A DNA stretch of 64,000 nucleotides from Sphingomonas quercus (lineage in GTDB: Bacteria > Pseudomonadota > Alphaproteobacteria > Sphingomonadales > Sphingomonadaceae). The notes below the pieces were generated by a model, which saw only the letters and a program-made list of their open reading frames with translations, made no database searches and was not told the origin of the DNA. Of the stretch, positions 15,449 through 23,299 are shown one piece after another (position 1 is the stretch's first letter; every line of letters starts with the position of its first letter). The position numbers and the translations under genes were made by a program. Location: contig NZ_JAHKRT010000004.1 of the NCBI RefSeq assembly GCF_018863195.1, forward strand, positions 1 through 64,000, read 5' to 3'.

Positions 15449-17089
15449 ATGTTGCGTCTTACCGAATTGAAGTTGCCGCTCGGCCACCCGCCCGAGGCGT
15501 TGCCCGCCGCGATCGTCGCCCGGCTCGATATCGCGCCCGACGCGCTGCTGAGCCATCGTGTCGCGCGGCGCGCCAATGACGCGCGGCGCCGGTCGAGCAT
15601 CCTGATGGTCTATTCGGTGGACGTCGAACTTGCCGACGAGGCCGCGACACTGGCGCGCTTCGCCGGCGATCATCATGTCCAGCCGACGCCGGACACCGGC
15701 TATCGCTTCGTCGCCCGCGCGCAGGAAGGCGCGCCCCGGCCGGTGGTGATTGGCGCCGGGCCGTGCGGGCTGTTCGCGGGGCTGATCCTCGCGCAGATGG
15801 GCTTCCGTCCGATCATCCTCGAGCGCGGCAAGGTGGTGCGCGAGCGGACCAAGGACACATGGGGCCTGTGGCGCCGGGGCGAGCTCAACCCGGAGTCCAA
15901 CGTCCAGTTCGGCGAGGGCGGCGCCGGCACCTTCTCCGACGGCAAGCTCTACAGCCAGATCAAGGATCCGCGCCATCTCGGCCGCAAGGTGCTCACCGAG
16001 TTCGTCAAGGCCGGCGCGCCGGCGGAAATCCTCACCGAGGCCCATCCCCACATCGGCACCTTTCGCCTGGTGACGATGGTGGAGAGCATGCGCGAGACGA
16101 TCCAGGAACTGGGCGGCGAGTATCGCTTCGAGCAGCGTGTCGAGGATGTCGAGATCGAGATGGCGCCGGACGGCATCCGCCACCTGCGCGGCCTCACCCT
16201 CCACAGCGGCGAGCAGATCGACGCGGACCATGTCGTGCTCGCCGTCGGCCACAGCGCGCGTGACACGTTCCGCATGCTCCATGATCGCGGCGTGCATATC
16301 GAGGCCAAGCCCTTCTCGCTCGGCGTGCGCATCGAGCATCCGCAAAGCTGGATCGACCGCGCCCGCTTCGGCCCCTGCGCCGGCCATCCGGACCTCGGCG
16401 CGGCCGCCTACAGCCTTTCCCACCATTGCAGCAACGGGCGCACGGTCTACAGCTTCTGCATGTGCCCGGGCGGTCGGGTGGTCGCCGCCGCCTCCGAGCC
16501 CGGCCGCGTCGTCACCAACGGCATGAGCCAATATTCGCGCGCGGAGTTCAACGCCAATTCAGGCCTCGTCGTCGGCATCACCCCGGAGCGCGACTATCCC
16601 GATCATCCGCTGGCCGGCATCGAGCTGCAACGCCGATGGGAGGAGCGCGCCTTCGTCGCCGGGGGTTCGGATTATTCGGCGCCGGGCCAGCGGCTGGAGG
16701 ATTTCCTGGCCGGGCGGCCGTCAACCGCACTGGGCGAGGTGACGCCATCCTACAAGCCGGGGGTGACGCTCACCGATCTTGCCCGGTGCCTTCCCGAATT
16801 CGTGGTCGCGGCGATGCGCGAGGCGCTGCCGGCGTTCGGGCGGCAAATTCCCAATTACGATCACCCGGACGCGATGCTCACCGGCGTCGAGACGCGCACC
16901 TCCTCGCCGCTCCGCATCACCCGCGGGCGCGATTTCCAGAGCCTCAATACGCTCGGCCTCTACCCGGCCGGCGAGGGCGCGGGCTATGCCGGGGGCATCC
17001 TGTCGGCGGCGGTGGACGGCATCCGCGTCGCCGAAGCGGTGGCGCTGGCGATGACGGGGCAGCAGGCGACACCCGTTCGCCCCGAGTAG
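15449..17089 (+). CDS. NAD(P)/FAD-dependent oxidoreductase, COG2509 type
   Basis: A 546-residue flavoprotein. The first 95 residues form the small extra domain typical of this family (LKLPLGHPPEAL, SHRVARRANDARRR). A dinucleotide-binding fold starts at about residue 98 (VVIGAGPCGLFAGL). Characteristic features follow: QFGEGGAGTFSDGKL, LAVGHSARDTF, FCMCPGGRVV and the C-terminal FAD contact GLYPAGEGAGYAGGI. Members are annotated as uncharacterised FAD-dependent dehydrogenases; their substrate is unknown. AAAGGTG precedes the ATG at normal spacing. The gene faces the bicupin gene convergently across a 55-base gap. Confidence 0.85.
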   Translation: MLRLTELKLPLGHPPEALPAAIVARLDIAPDALLSHRVARRANDARRRSSILMVYSVDVELADEAATLARFAGDHHVQPTPDTGYRFVARAQEGAPRPVVIGAGPCGLFAGLILAQMGFRPIILERGKVVRERTKDTWGLWRRGELNPESNVQFGEGGAGTFSDGKLYSQIKDPRHLGRKVLTEFVKAGAPAEILTEAHPHIGTFRLVTMVESMRETIQELGGEYRFEQRVEDVEIEMAPDGIRHLRGLTLHSGEQIDADHVVLAVGHSARDTFRMLHDRGVHIEAKPFSLGVRIEHPQSWIDRARFGPCAGHPDLGAAAYSLSHHCSNGRTVYSFCMCPGGRVVAAASEPGRVVTNGMSQYSRAEFNANSGLVVGITPERDYPDHPLAGIELQRRWEERAFVAGGSDYSAPGQRLEDFLAGRPSTALGEVTPSYKPGVTLTDLARCLPEFVVAAMREALPAFGRQIPNYDHPDAMLTGVETRTSSPLRITRGRDFQSLNTLGLYPAGEGAGYAGGILSAAVDGIRVAEAVALAMTGQQATPVRPE

Positions 17090-17144
17090 CTGCCGTGCCT
17101 GTCGGCGCAACTATTCGGGACGAACGGCCTTGTTGGCGGCCGGC

Positions 17145-18152
17145 TCAGTGCGCGCGGCGTTCCCAGGCGGTGGCGGGAAGCTGCGAGAGCGGGCGGCCCG
17201 CGATGGTGGCGCGCTCCACGCCTTCGACGATCGCCGGATTCTGCGGGCGCGGCGCCGGGCGCGGCGCCCCCGGCACGGGTGGCGGCGCGAGACGGCCATA
17301 ATAGAGCCACGCCTGCTGCTCGTTGCTCATGTTGATCGCGGCATGCACCGTTTGGCCGTTCGGCGGGGCGACGAACCCGGAATTGGCCACCCAGGGCCGA
17401 ATCTCGCTGCCGAGCTGCATCAGCGCGGGGGCATCGGTGATCTTGACCCAGATCTCTTCCTGATCGCGGGTATGGGCATGCGCGCCGGCGATCGTCATCG
17501 GATTCATGTAGACGATGTAGAAGCGCTCGGTCGGGTAATAGCCGTCCGGCGGCAGGAACACATATTTGGTCATGTTGCTCCAATGGACGTTCCGCTCGGT
17601 CAGCGCGAGCAGGTTGACGTCCCGGACGAGGAGGCCGTCATGCGGCTTCACCTCAGGTTCCAGCATGCGCGAGATCATCAGCATCTGGATCGGCTTGTCG
17701 CCGGTATTGGTGAAGCGATGCGCCTGGTTCGGCGGGATCATCACGGCAATGCCGGGCTTCAAATCCCAGAACTGCTTGCCATCGTCGATCCGGCCCTCAC
17801 CGCTCTCGACATAAAGGATGACGAGTTCCGGCTGCTGCGCGATCGGCGTCTGGTTATGCTCCGGCAGCGTCCACAGCGCGACTTCCTTGTTGTAGCGCAG
17901 CACCGCGCCGGGATTGCCCGGCTGCAGCGGATCGCCGGCGCTGAGAATGGTGCGCGTGAACATCACGTCATGGGTGACGTGCGGCGCGGCGGTGTTGGCG
18001 TCGCCGATGAAGCGACCGACGGCGATGCCGGTCGTCTCGTTGGACGGGGGCTCGCGCGGAGCCGGCGCCGGCGCGGGATTGGCCTGCTGGGCGAGCGCCG
18101 GCACGGCGACCATCGCCAGCAGCATCGCCGTCATCATCCTGATCTTCGACAT
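17145..18152 (-). CDS. Secreted bicupin protein
   Basis: A 335-residue protein with a signal peptide (residues 1-22, ending ALA-Q), a proline/alanine linker and two cupin domains. The first (about 75-165) has YVESGEGRIDDGKQFWDLKPG and the metal-site-like NQAHRF; the second (about 205-300) has AHAHTRDQEEIWV, with histidines and a glutamate fitting a cupin metal site. A proline-rich tail follows. It starts 11 bases after the lipoprotein gene and has GTGAGGAG ahead, so the two form an operon. Secreted bicupins of this type may be oxalate- or sugar-related enzymes or binding proteins; no reaction can be fixed. Confidence 0.75.
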   Translation of the reverse strand: MSKIRMMTAMLLAMVAVPALAQQANPAPAPAPREPPSNETTGIAVGRFIGDANTAAPHVTHDVMFTRTILSAGDPLQPGNPGAVLRYNKEVALWTLPEHNQTPIAQQPELVILYVESGEGRIDDGKQFWDLKPGIAVMIPPNQAHRFTNTGDKPIQMLMISRMLEPEVKPHDGLLVRDVNLLALTERNVHWSNMTKYVFLPPDGYYPTERFYIVYMNPMTIAGAHAHTRDQEEIWVKITDAPALMQLGSEIRPWVANSGFVAPPNGQTVHAAINMSNEQQAWLYYGRLAPPPVPGAPRPAPRPQNPAIVEGVERATIAGRPLSQLPATAWERRAH

Positions 18153-18163
18153 CGTGCCGCTCC

Positions 18164-19225
18164 TCACTTGGTATAAAGCGGCTTCTCGCCCGGGATGGAG
18201 ATCTGCAGGCGATAGATGTTGCCGGCGCCCATGATGTAGGCCGTCTTCCAGTCCGGCCCGCCCCAGGCGAGATTGGCCTGGGCGCGGTCCGAGGTCTTGA
18301 GCTGGCCGAGCACCTTGCCTTCCGGGCTGATGATGCGGATGCCCCCGGGGCCGGATGTCCAGACATTGCCCTGGCTGTCCACCTTGAGCCCGTCCGGCAC
18401 GTCGATCGGGTTGGGGCCGGGATAGCTGATGAAGCGCTTGCCGTTCGCCACGGTGCCGTCCGGATTCACGTCATAGACGTTGACGAACATCTCCGGCTCG
18501 GAATTGGAGATATAGAGCTTCTTGCCGTCAGGCGAGAAGCCGATGCCGTTGGGACGCGGCAGATCGGTGATCACCGCTGTCAACTTGCCGTCCTTGTAAC
18601 GATAGACGGCGTTGAACTTCACTTCCTTGGCGGGATCCTTGTCCTGCCCGTCCAGCCCATAGGGCGGATCAGTGATCCACAGCGAACCGTCCGGCGCGAA
18701 GACGAGATCGTTCGGGCTGTTCAGCCTTTTGCCTTCGAAGCGCTCGATGAACGGCTTGATGTTCAGCTTGTCGTCGAGGCGGACGATGCGGCGCGCGCCA
18801 TGCTGGACCATCAGCACCGTGCCGTCCTTGTCGACGACGGCGCCGTTCGAGCCCTGGAACTTGCCCTCGGGGAAGCTGTCGAGCCCCCCCGACTTGTCGA
18901 GCAGCAGCCGCGTCTTGCCGTCGGGGCCGATGGCGAACAGCTTGTTGCGGATGAGGTCCGAGAAACGCAGCTCGCCATTCACCCACAGCGGCCCTTCGGC
19001 GAAGCCGAAACCCTCGCCGATCTTCTCCAGCCTGGCGTCCTTGGGGATGATCGCGTCGAGCGCGGGGTCGAGCCGGTCGATGTGCGGGCCCTGCTCGGCC
19101 TGCGCCTCGGCGGCGTCGGCCTGCGCGTTCTCCTGGCCGTTATCGGCGCCGCCGCCGGTCTGCGAGCAGCCGGCGACAAAGGCGATGCTGCTCACGGCGA
19201 GCGCCGCAGCGAGAATACGTCCCAT
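18164..19225 (-). CDS. SMP-30/gluconolactonase-like beta-propeller lipoprotein
   Basis: A 353-residue protein. A lipoprotein signal ends in the lipobox VAGC (Cys near residue 20), followed by an acidic low-complexity linker, so it is anchored in the envelope. The propeller contains EGPLWV.GELRFSD, LNSPNDLVFAPDGSLWITDPPYG and GIGFSPDGKKLYISNS, the repeats and divalent-metal positions of SMP-30/gluconolactonases, which hydrolyse sugar lactones. Start chosen after GAGGGATG; an earlier in-frame ATG would destroy the signal. It is first in an operon with the bicupin, and a LacI-type operator lies 27-40 bases ahead of the start. Confidence 0.85.
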   Translation of the reverse strand: MGRILAAALAVSSIAFVAGCSQTGGGADNGQENAQADAAEAQAEQGPHIDRLDPALDAIIPKDARLEKIGEGFGFAEGPLWVNGELRFSDLIRNKLFAIGPDGKTRLLLDKSGGLDSFPEGKFQGSNGAVVDKDGTVLMVQHGARRIVRLDDKLNIKPFIERFEGKRLNSPNDLVFAPDGSLWITDPPYGLDGQDKDPAKEVKFNAVYRYKDGKLTAVITDLPRPNGIGFSPDGKKLYISNSEPEMFVNVYDVNPDGTVANGKRFISYPGPNPIDVPDGLKVDSQGNVWTSGPGGIRIISPEGKVLGQLKTSDRAQANLAWGGPDWKTAYIMGAGNIYRLQISIPGEKPLYTK

Positions 19226-19251
19226 CAAACATCCCTCATCAGCAGATTTTG

Positions 19252-19265
19252 TGAAAACGATATCA
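19252..19265 (-). promoter_or_regulatory. Candidate LacI-family operator in front of the lipoprotein-bicupin operon
   Basis: TGAAAACGATATCA matches 10 of 14 positions of its reverse complement, with the central CG typical of LacI-family sites. A near-identical site (GAAAACGATTTCA core) occurs at 20423-20436. Two LacI genes lie immediately upstream, so control of sugar-lactone genes by one of them is likely. Confidence 0.5.
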
Positions 19266-19284
19266 TCGGTGAAGGCCGCGATTG

Positions 19285-20361
19285 TCAAGCGCGATCGGGG
19301 GCGGGAGCGGCGGTGTCGCGGATGACCAGCTCGGTCGGCAATACCAGATCATGCTCCATCGCCGCCCCCTCCAGCAGGCGCAGCATCTGTTCCATGGCAG
19401 TGCGGCCGATCTCGAATGTCGGAATGCGCACGGTCGAGAGCGGCGGATCGCACAAGGCGGCGATGCGCTCGTCGTCAAAGCCGAAGATCGACATGTCGCG
19501 CGGCACCTGGAGGCCGCGCCGGCGCAGACCGCGGATCGCCCCGATCGCCATCTGATCGTTCGCGGCGAAAACCGCTGTCGGCGGCGACGGCAGCGCCAGC
19601 AGGGCATTGATCGCCGCCACTCCGGACTCGACGGTGAAATCGCCGCGCACGCAATAGTCCGGATTGACGTTGAGGCCACGGGCGGCGAGCGCACGCTGAT
19701 AGCCTTCCAGCCGGTGCCGGGTCATCCCGGATCGCTCCGGCCCGAGGATATGCGCCACGCGGGTGTGGCCGAGATTGAGCAGGATATTGGTCGCATCCTC
19801 GGCACCGGCGACGTGATCGACGCGCACCATCGGCAGGCCGCCGCCGCCATCGACATCGAGCGCGACGACGGTCGGGGGTAGCCAGCCCATCCCTGTCAGC
19901 GTCGGCAGGTCGACACTGGTGACAAGGATGATGCCGTCTGCTCGGCTGGCCCCGACCTGATCGACGAACAGCCGCTCGCGCGCCGAATTGCGATCGGTGT
20001 GACCGACCAGCACGCTGAAGCCGGCGCGCTCGGCAGCCGCCTCCACGCCGGCGAAGATATCGAGGAAGAAGGGACTGAGGCTGGGCACGACGACCAGGAT
20101 CAGGTCGGTGCGGTTGCCGCGCAGTCGCTTGGCGGCGACGCTCGGGCGATAGTCGAGCCGCGCCACCGCCTCGTTGACAATGCGGCGCGTGTCTTCGTTG
20201 AGCAGCTCCGGCCGGTTCAGCGCGCGTGACACGGTGGCGATCGATAGCCCGGCGGCTCGCGCCACGTCCCTGATGGTGGCTGGCCTGATGGTGGCTGGCC
20301 TGATGGTGGCCGGCCTGATCGCGGGTGGCCTCGTCGCGGCGGGGCGGCCGGGCCGGGTCAT
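19285..20361 (-). CDS. LacI family transcriptional regulator with repeat-extended N-terminus
   Basis: A 358-residue repressor. The LacI helix-turn-helix is at residues about 31-55 (TIRDVARAAGLSIATVSRALNRPE), preceded by an unusual 30-residue leader made of IRPAT repeats encoded by a 15-bp tandem repeat. The hinge helix and periplasmic-binding-like effector domain follow (LILVVVPSLSPFFLDIFAGVE, ADGIILVTS, VFAANDQMAIGAIRG, FGFDDERIA). It is strongly similar to the next LacI protein. The gene lies 59 bases upstream of the lipoprotein-bicupin operon on the same strand, and a LacI-type operator sits in the gap. The ribosome site is weak. Confidence 0.85.
   Translation of the reverse strand: MTRPGRPAATRPPAIRPATIRPATIRPATIRDVARAAGLSIATVSRALNRPELLNEDTRRIVNEAVARLDYRPSVAAKRLRGNRTDLILVVVPSLSPFFLDIFAGVEAAAERAGFSVLVGHTDRNSARERLFVDQVGASRADGIILVTSVDLPTLTGMGWLPPTVVALDVDGGGGLPMVRVDHVAGAEDATNILLNLGHTRVAHILGPERSGMTRHRLEGYQRALAARGLNVNPDYCVRGDFTVESGVAAINALLALPSPPTAVFAANDQMAIGAIRGLRRRGLQVPRDMSIFGFDDERIAALCDPPLSTVRIPTFEIGRTAMEQMLRLLEGAAMEHDLVLPTELVIRDTAAPAPDRA
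20270..20314 (-). repeat. 15-bp tandem repeat inside the LacI coding sequence
   Basis: Three units of CTGATGGTGGC(T/C)GGC (plus strand) follow each other, with a degenerate fourth unit after them. They encode the IRPAT repeats just before the DNA-binding domain. The unit length is a multiple of three, so copy-number change keeps the frame. Confidence 0.8.
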
Positions 20362-20422
20362 GTCGCTCTGGGCGCCCGCATCATCGCTTGCTGTTAACGC
20401 CGCCGCCGGGCCGCAACAACTG

Positions 20423-20436
20423 GGAAAACGATTTCA
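20423..20436 (-). promoter_or_regulatory. Candidate LacI-family operator upstream of the first LacI gene
   Basis: GGAAAACGATTTCA shares the GAAAACGAT(A/T)TCA core with the site at 19252. It lies 62-75 bases before the LacI gene at 19285-20361 and overlaps the stop codon of the LacI gene before it, fitting autoregulation. Confidence 0.4.
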
Positions 20437-21453
20437 GGTCCTTGCCGGTCCCGTCGTGTCGCGGATGACGAGGCGGGTCGTGAGGACGATGTCGCGCGCC
20501 GCCGGCCGCCCCGCCATCGCCTCGACCAGCTGCATCACCGCCTCATGGCCGAGGTCGGCGGTCGGCACATGCACCGTGGTCAGCGACGGCTCGTAAAGAT
20601 TGGCAATGCGCTGATCGTCGAAGCCGATGACGGAAATGTCGTCGCCCACCGTCAATCCGGCCTTGCGGATAACCTGCACGGCGCCCACCGCCATCTCGTC
20701 ATTGGCAACGAACACGGCGGTCGGGCGTGGGTTGCGGGTAAGCAGCCGGGCCATCGCCCGCTCGCCCGAGGCAAGGGTGAAATCACCGGCGATGCGGTGG
20801 CAGGCTCCGTCATCGAGGCCGGCGCGGGCGATGGCAAGGCCGAAGCCCTCGGCGCGGTGCTGCGCCATCGGCACGTCGTCGGGCCCGGAGATATGGGCGA
20901 TCCGGCGGTGGCCAAGCGTGACCAGATAGTCGGTCGCCGCCATTGCTGCGGCGACATTGTCGACCCTGACGGTCGGCAGGCCGAGTCCGTCGACGGGCTC
21001 GAGTGCGGCCACGACCGGCGGCAGCGCCGGTCCTCGCGCCGCGAGTGCCGCCGCGTCGACGCTGGTGACGAGGATCGCGCCATCCGCCCGCCGGCTCAGC
21101 ACCTGATCGAGGAAACGGCCCTCCCGATGCGGGTTGCCGCCTGAATAGGCCATCAGCACGGTATAGCCCTGCTCGTGCGCCGCCGCCTCGGCTCCGCGCA
21201 GCACGTCGAGGAAGAACGGGCTTAATCGCGGCACGACGACGAGGATGATGCGCGTCTCCTGACGGCGCAGATCGCGCGCCGTCAGGTTCGGACGATAGCC
21301 GAGCCGATCGATCGCCTCGCGGACCCGTGCCGCGGTCGCTGCGCTGACCAGCTCCGGCTGGGACAGCACGCGCGACACGGTGGCGACCGACATGCCGAGG
21401 TCGCGGGCGACGTCCTTCATCTTCAGCCGGCCGCGGCCGGCAGCCGCCGTCAT
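20434..21453 (-). CDS. LacI family transcriptional regulator
   Basis: A 339-residue repressor with the helix-turn-helix at residues about 12-35 (MKDVARDLGMSVATVSRVLSQPE) and a full effector-binding domain (LILVVVPRLSPFFLDVLRGAE in part, ADGAILVTS, VFVANDEMAVGAVQV, IGFDDQRIANLYEP). It is a paralog of the LacI protein downstream, sharing long identical stretches, so a tandem duplication is likely. It lies 19 bases after the CHRD gene on the same strand. The effector is probably a sugar or sugar acid judging by the neighbouring lactonase, but this is inference. Confidence 0.85.
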   Translation of the reverse strand: MTAAAGRGRLKMKDVARDLGMSVATVSRVLSQPELVSAATAARVREAIDRLGYRPNLTARDLRRQETRIILVVVPRLSPFFLDVLRGAEAAAHEQGYTVLMAYSGGNPHREGRFLDQVLSRRADGAILVTSVDAAALAARGPALPPVVAALEPVDGLGLPTVRVDNVAAAMAATDYLVTLGHRRIAHISGPDDVPMAQHRAEGFGLAIARAGLDDGACHRIAGDFTLASGERAMARLLTRNPRPTAVFVANDEMAVGAVQVIRKAGLTVGDDISVIGFDDQRIANLYEPSLTTVHVPTADLGHEAVMQLVEAMAGRPAARDIVLTTRLVIRDTTGPART

Positions 21454-21472
21454 CGCCGGGCGGCCGGCCGGA

Positions 21473-21889
21473 TCACTTGGCCAGTTGGCCGCGGATCGCG
21501 CCGGCGGGGAAGGCGGCGGTGTGGACGTTCACATAATAATCGGCCGGGCTCGCCAGGATGGCACCGAGCAGGTCGGCGGCGACCGGCTTGCAGCCTTGTG
21601 ACATGCCGTTCGCCGGCGCGTCGAGCGGCACCACCACCGGCCCCGCCTTGCCGGCGGCGGCCTTGTGGATATGGGCCATGGTCGGCGTGTCGGTGCCGCT
21701 GGCGTGGAGCATGTAGCATACCTGGTTCTTGTCGCTGTCGAAGGTCAGGCTTGCCGTGCCCGAGCCCTTGGCGTCGCCAGGATTGGGCGCTTCGGCAGCG
21801 CCGCTCAGCGTGGTGTCCATCTTCACCGGGGCGGCCATTGCCGGGGCCATGGCGGCGGTCGCCAGGATAATGGTCAGGATCGGTCGCAT
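21473..21889 (-). CDS. Secreted CHRD domain protein
   Basis: A 138-residue protein: signal peptide (residues 1-19, ending AMA-A) followed by one CHRD domain. The domain has the family features GAAEAPNPGDAKGSGTASLTF, a central MAHIHKAAAGKAGPVVVPL and the C-terminal YVNVHTAAFPAGAIRGQL. CHRD domains were named from chordin; bacterial versions are periplasmic or surface proteins of unknown role. AGGAGG sits six bases ahead of the ATG. It runs towards the LacI gene on the same strand. Confidence 0.85.
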   Translation of the reverse strand: MRPILTIILATAAMAPAMAAPVKMDTTLSGAAEAPNPGDAKGSGTASLTFDSDKNQVCYMLHASGTDTPTMAHIHKAAAGKAGPVVVPLDAPANGMSQGCKPVAADLLGAILASPADYYVNVHTAAFPAGAIRGQLAK

Positions 21890-21971
21890 CGCATCCTCCT
21901 CCAGAGTATCGCAGGCGACCCTATCAGGGCCGGCGGCAGACCGATAGGGCGTCACAATAAAGCAGCAAAAC

Positions 21972-21983
21972 TGGTCCAGACCA
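21972..21983 (+). promoter_or_regulatory. HutC/PhnR-type operator 1
   Basis: TGGTCCAGACCA matches the TGGT-N4-ACCA pattern (TGGTCTAGACCA) known for UTRA-domain GntR regulators such as DasR and PhnF. It ends 29 bases before the DUF5690 start codon. Sister sites are at 29109 and 29779, and a UTRA regulator is encoded at 25263. Confidence 0.65.
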
Positions 21984-22012
21984 AATCGGCCTTGCCGAAT
22001 GGGGATCAGACC

Positions 22013-23299
22013 ATGGGAGCGCTCCGCTCGCTCGTCCGCCGAATGCCGCCGCCGGTCTTCACCGCATTTGCCGGCACGGCGGCGTTCTGCGCCTATTTCT
22101 CGATGTACGCGTTCCGCAAGCCGTTCGCGGCGGCCAATTATCTTCTGCCCGGCTGGCCTTATGAGATCGACTATAAGTCGGCGCTGCTGACCGCGCAGGT
22201 GCTGGGCTATGCGCTCTCCAAGCTGATCGGCATCCGCGTCATCGCCGAGATCGGCCGGCACGGGCGGGCGCAGGCGATCGTCGGGCTGATCGCGCTGGCA
22301 TGGGCGGCGCTGCTGATGCTCGCGCTGGTGCCCGCGCCATGGTCGATCGCCTGCCTGTTCGTGAACGGCCTGCCGCTCGGCATGATCTGGGGACTGGTGT
22401 TCAGCTATCTGGAGGGGAGGCGCACTTCCGAGATGCTCGGCGCGATGCTGTGCGCGAGCTTCATCCTGTCCTCCGGCGCGGTCAAGTCGGCGGCGGTGCT
22501 GATGATGCAGGCCGGGATGACGGAGACGTGGATGCCGGCGGCAACGGGAGCTTTGTTCTTTCCGCTGCTGATCGCCTCGGTGATCGCGCTGGAGGCGCTG
22601 CCGCCTCCCGATGCCGCCGACGAGGCCGAGCGCACGGTGCGCGTGCCGATGCTGAAGGCGGATCGCGTCGCCTTTCTGCGCGACCATGGGCTGGCGATGA
22701 TGCTCCTGGTGCTGGGCTATGTGCTGCTGACCGCGATCCGCGATTTTCGCGACAATTTCGCCGCCGAGATCTGGGCCGGCCTCGGCTATCGCGATGTCGC
22801 CGCCATGTTCTCGGCGAGCGAGCTGCCGGTGGCGGCCATCGCGCTGGTGGCGCTCGGCTCGCTGATGGCGGTGCGCAACAATATGCGCGCGCTGCTGGCG
22901 ATGCATATGGTGATCATCGGCGGCGCGGCGCTGCTTGGCCTTTCCACTCTCGCCTTCCAGGCCGGGCTCCTGCCTCCGCTCACCTGGATGATCCTGACCG
23001 GCGCCGGTCTCTACCTCGCCTATACGCCGTTCAACGCGATGCTGTTCGATCGCATGGTGGCGGCGATCGGCAGGGCGGGCAATGCAGGGTTCCTGATCTA
23101 CATCGCCGATGCCTCCGGCTATCTCGGCAGCGTCGCGCTGTTGCTTTATCGAAGCCTCGCCGCGCCGGGCAGCGACTGGCTCGGCTTCTACATCCACTGG
23201 GCCTATGTAACCGCCGTCATCGTGACGTTGCTCACCTTCGCCTCGGCGGTTTACTTCATCCAGCGCGAGCGCCCGCGTGCAGCCGCGCTCAGCGCCTGA
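22013..23299 (+). CDS. DUF5690 / MFS-like multi-pass membrane protein, candidate phosphonate importer
   Basis: A 428-residue inner-membrane protein with about 12 hydrophobic helices. An MFS-like first helix ends in SMYAFRKPF, reminiscent of the organophosphate:phosphate antiporters (GlpT/UhpT). It belongs to the DUF5690 group. Its stop lies inside the next gene: the oxidase GTG begins 23 bases earlier, so the two are translationally coupled. Together with the operator in front, this links it tightly to aminophosphonate catabolism. I infer uptake of aminophosphonates or related head groups from the periplasm. An export or phosphate-efflux role cannot be excluded. The ATG is preceded by GGGGA at acceptable spacing. 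Confidence 0.7.
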   Translation: MGALRSLVRRMPPPVFTAFAGTAAFCAYFSMYAFRKPFAAANYLLPGWPYEIDYKSALLTAQVLGYALSKLIGIRVIAEIGRHGRAQAIVGLIALAWAALLMLALVPAPWSIACLFVNGLPLGMIWGLVFSYLEGRRTSEMLGAMLCASFILSSGAVKSAAVLMMQAGMTETWMPAATGALFFPLLIASVIALEALPPPDAADEAERTVRVPMLKADRVAFLRDHGLAMMLLVLGYVLLTAIRDFRDNFAAEIWAGLGYRDVAAMFSASELPVAAIALVALGSLMAVRNNMRALLAMHMVIIGGAALLGLSTLAFQAGLLPPLTWMILTGAGLYLAYTPFNAMLFDRMVAAIGRAGNAGFLIYIADASGYLGSVALLLYRSLAAPGSDWLGFYIHWAYVTAVIVTLLTFASAVYFIQRERPRAAALSA

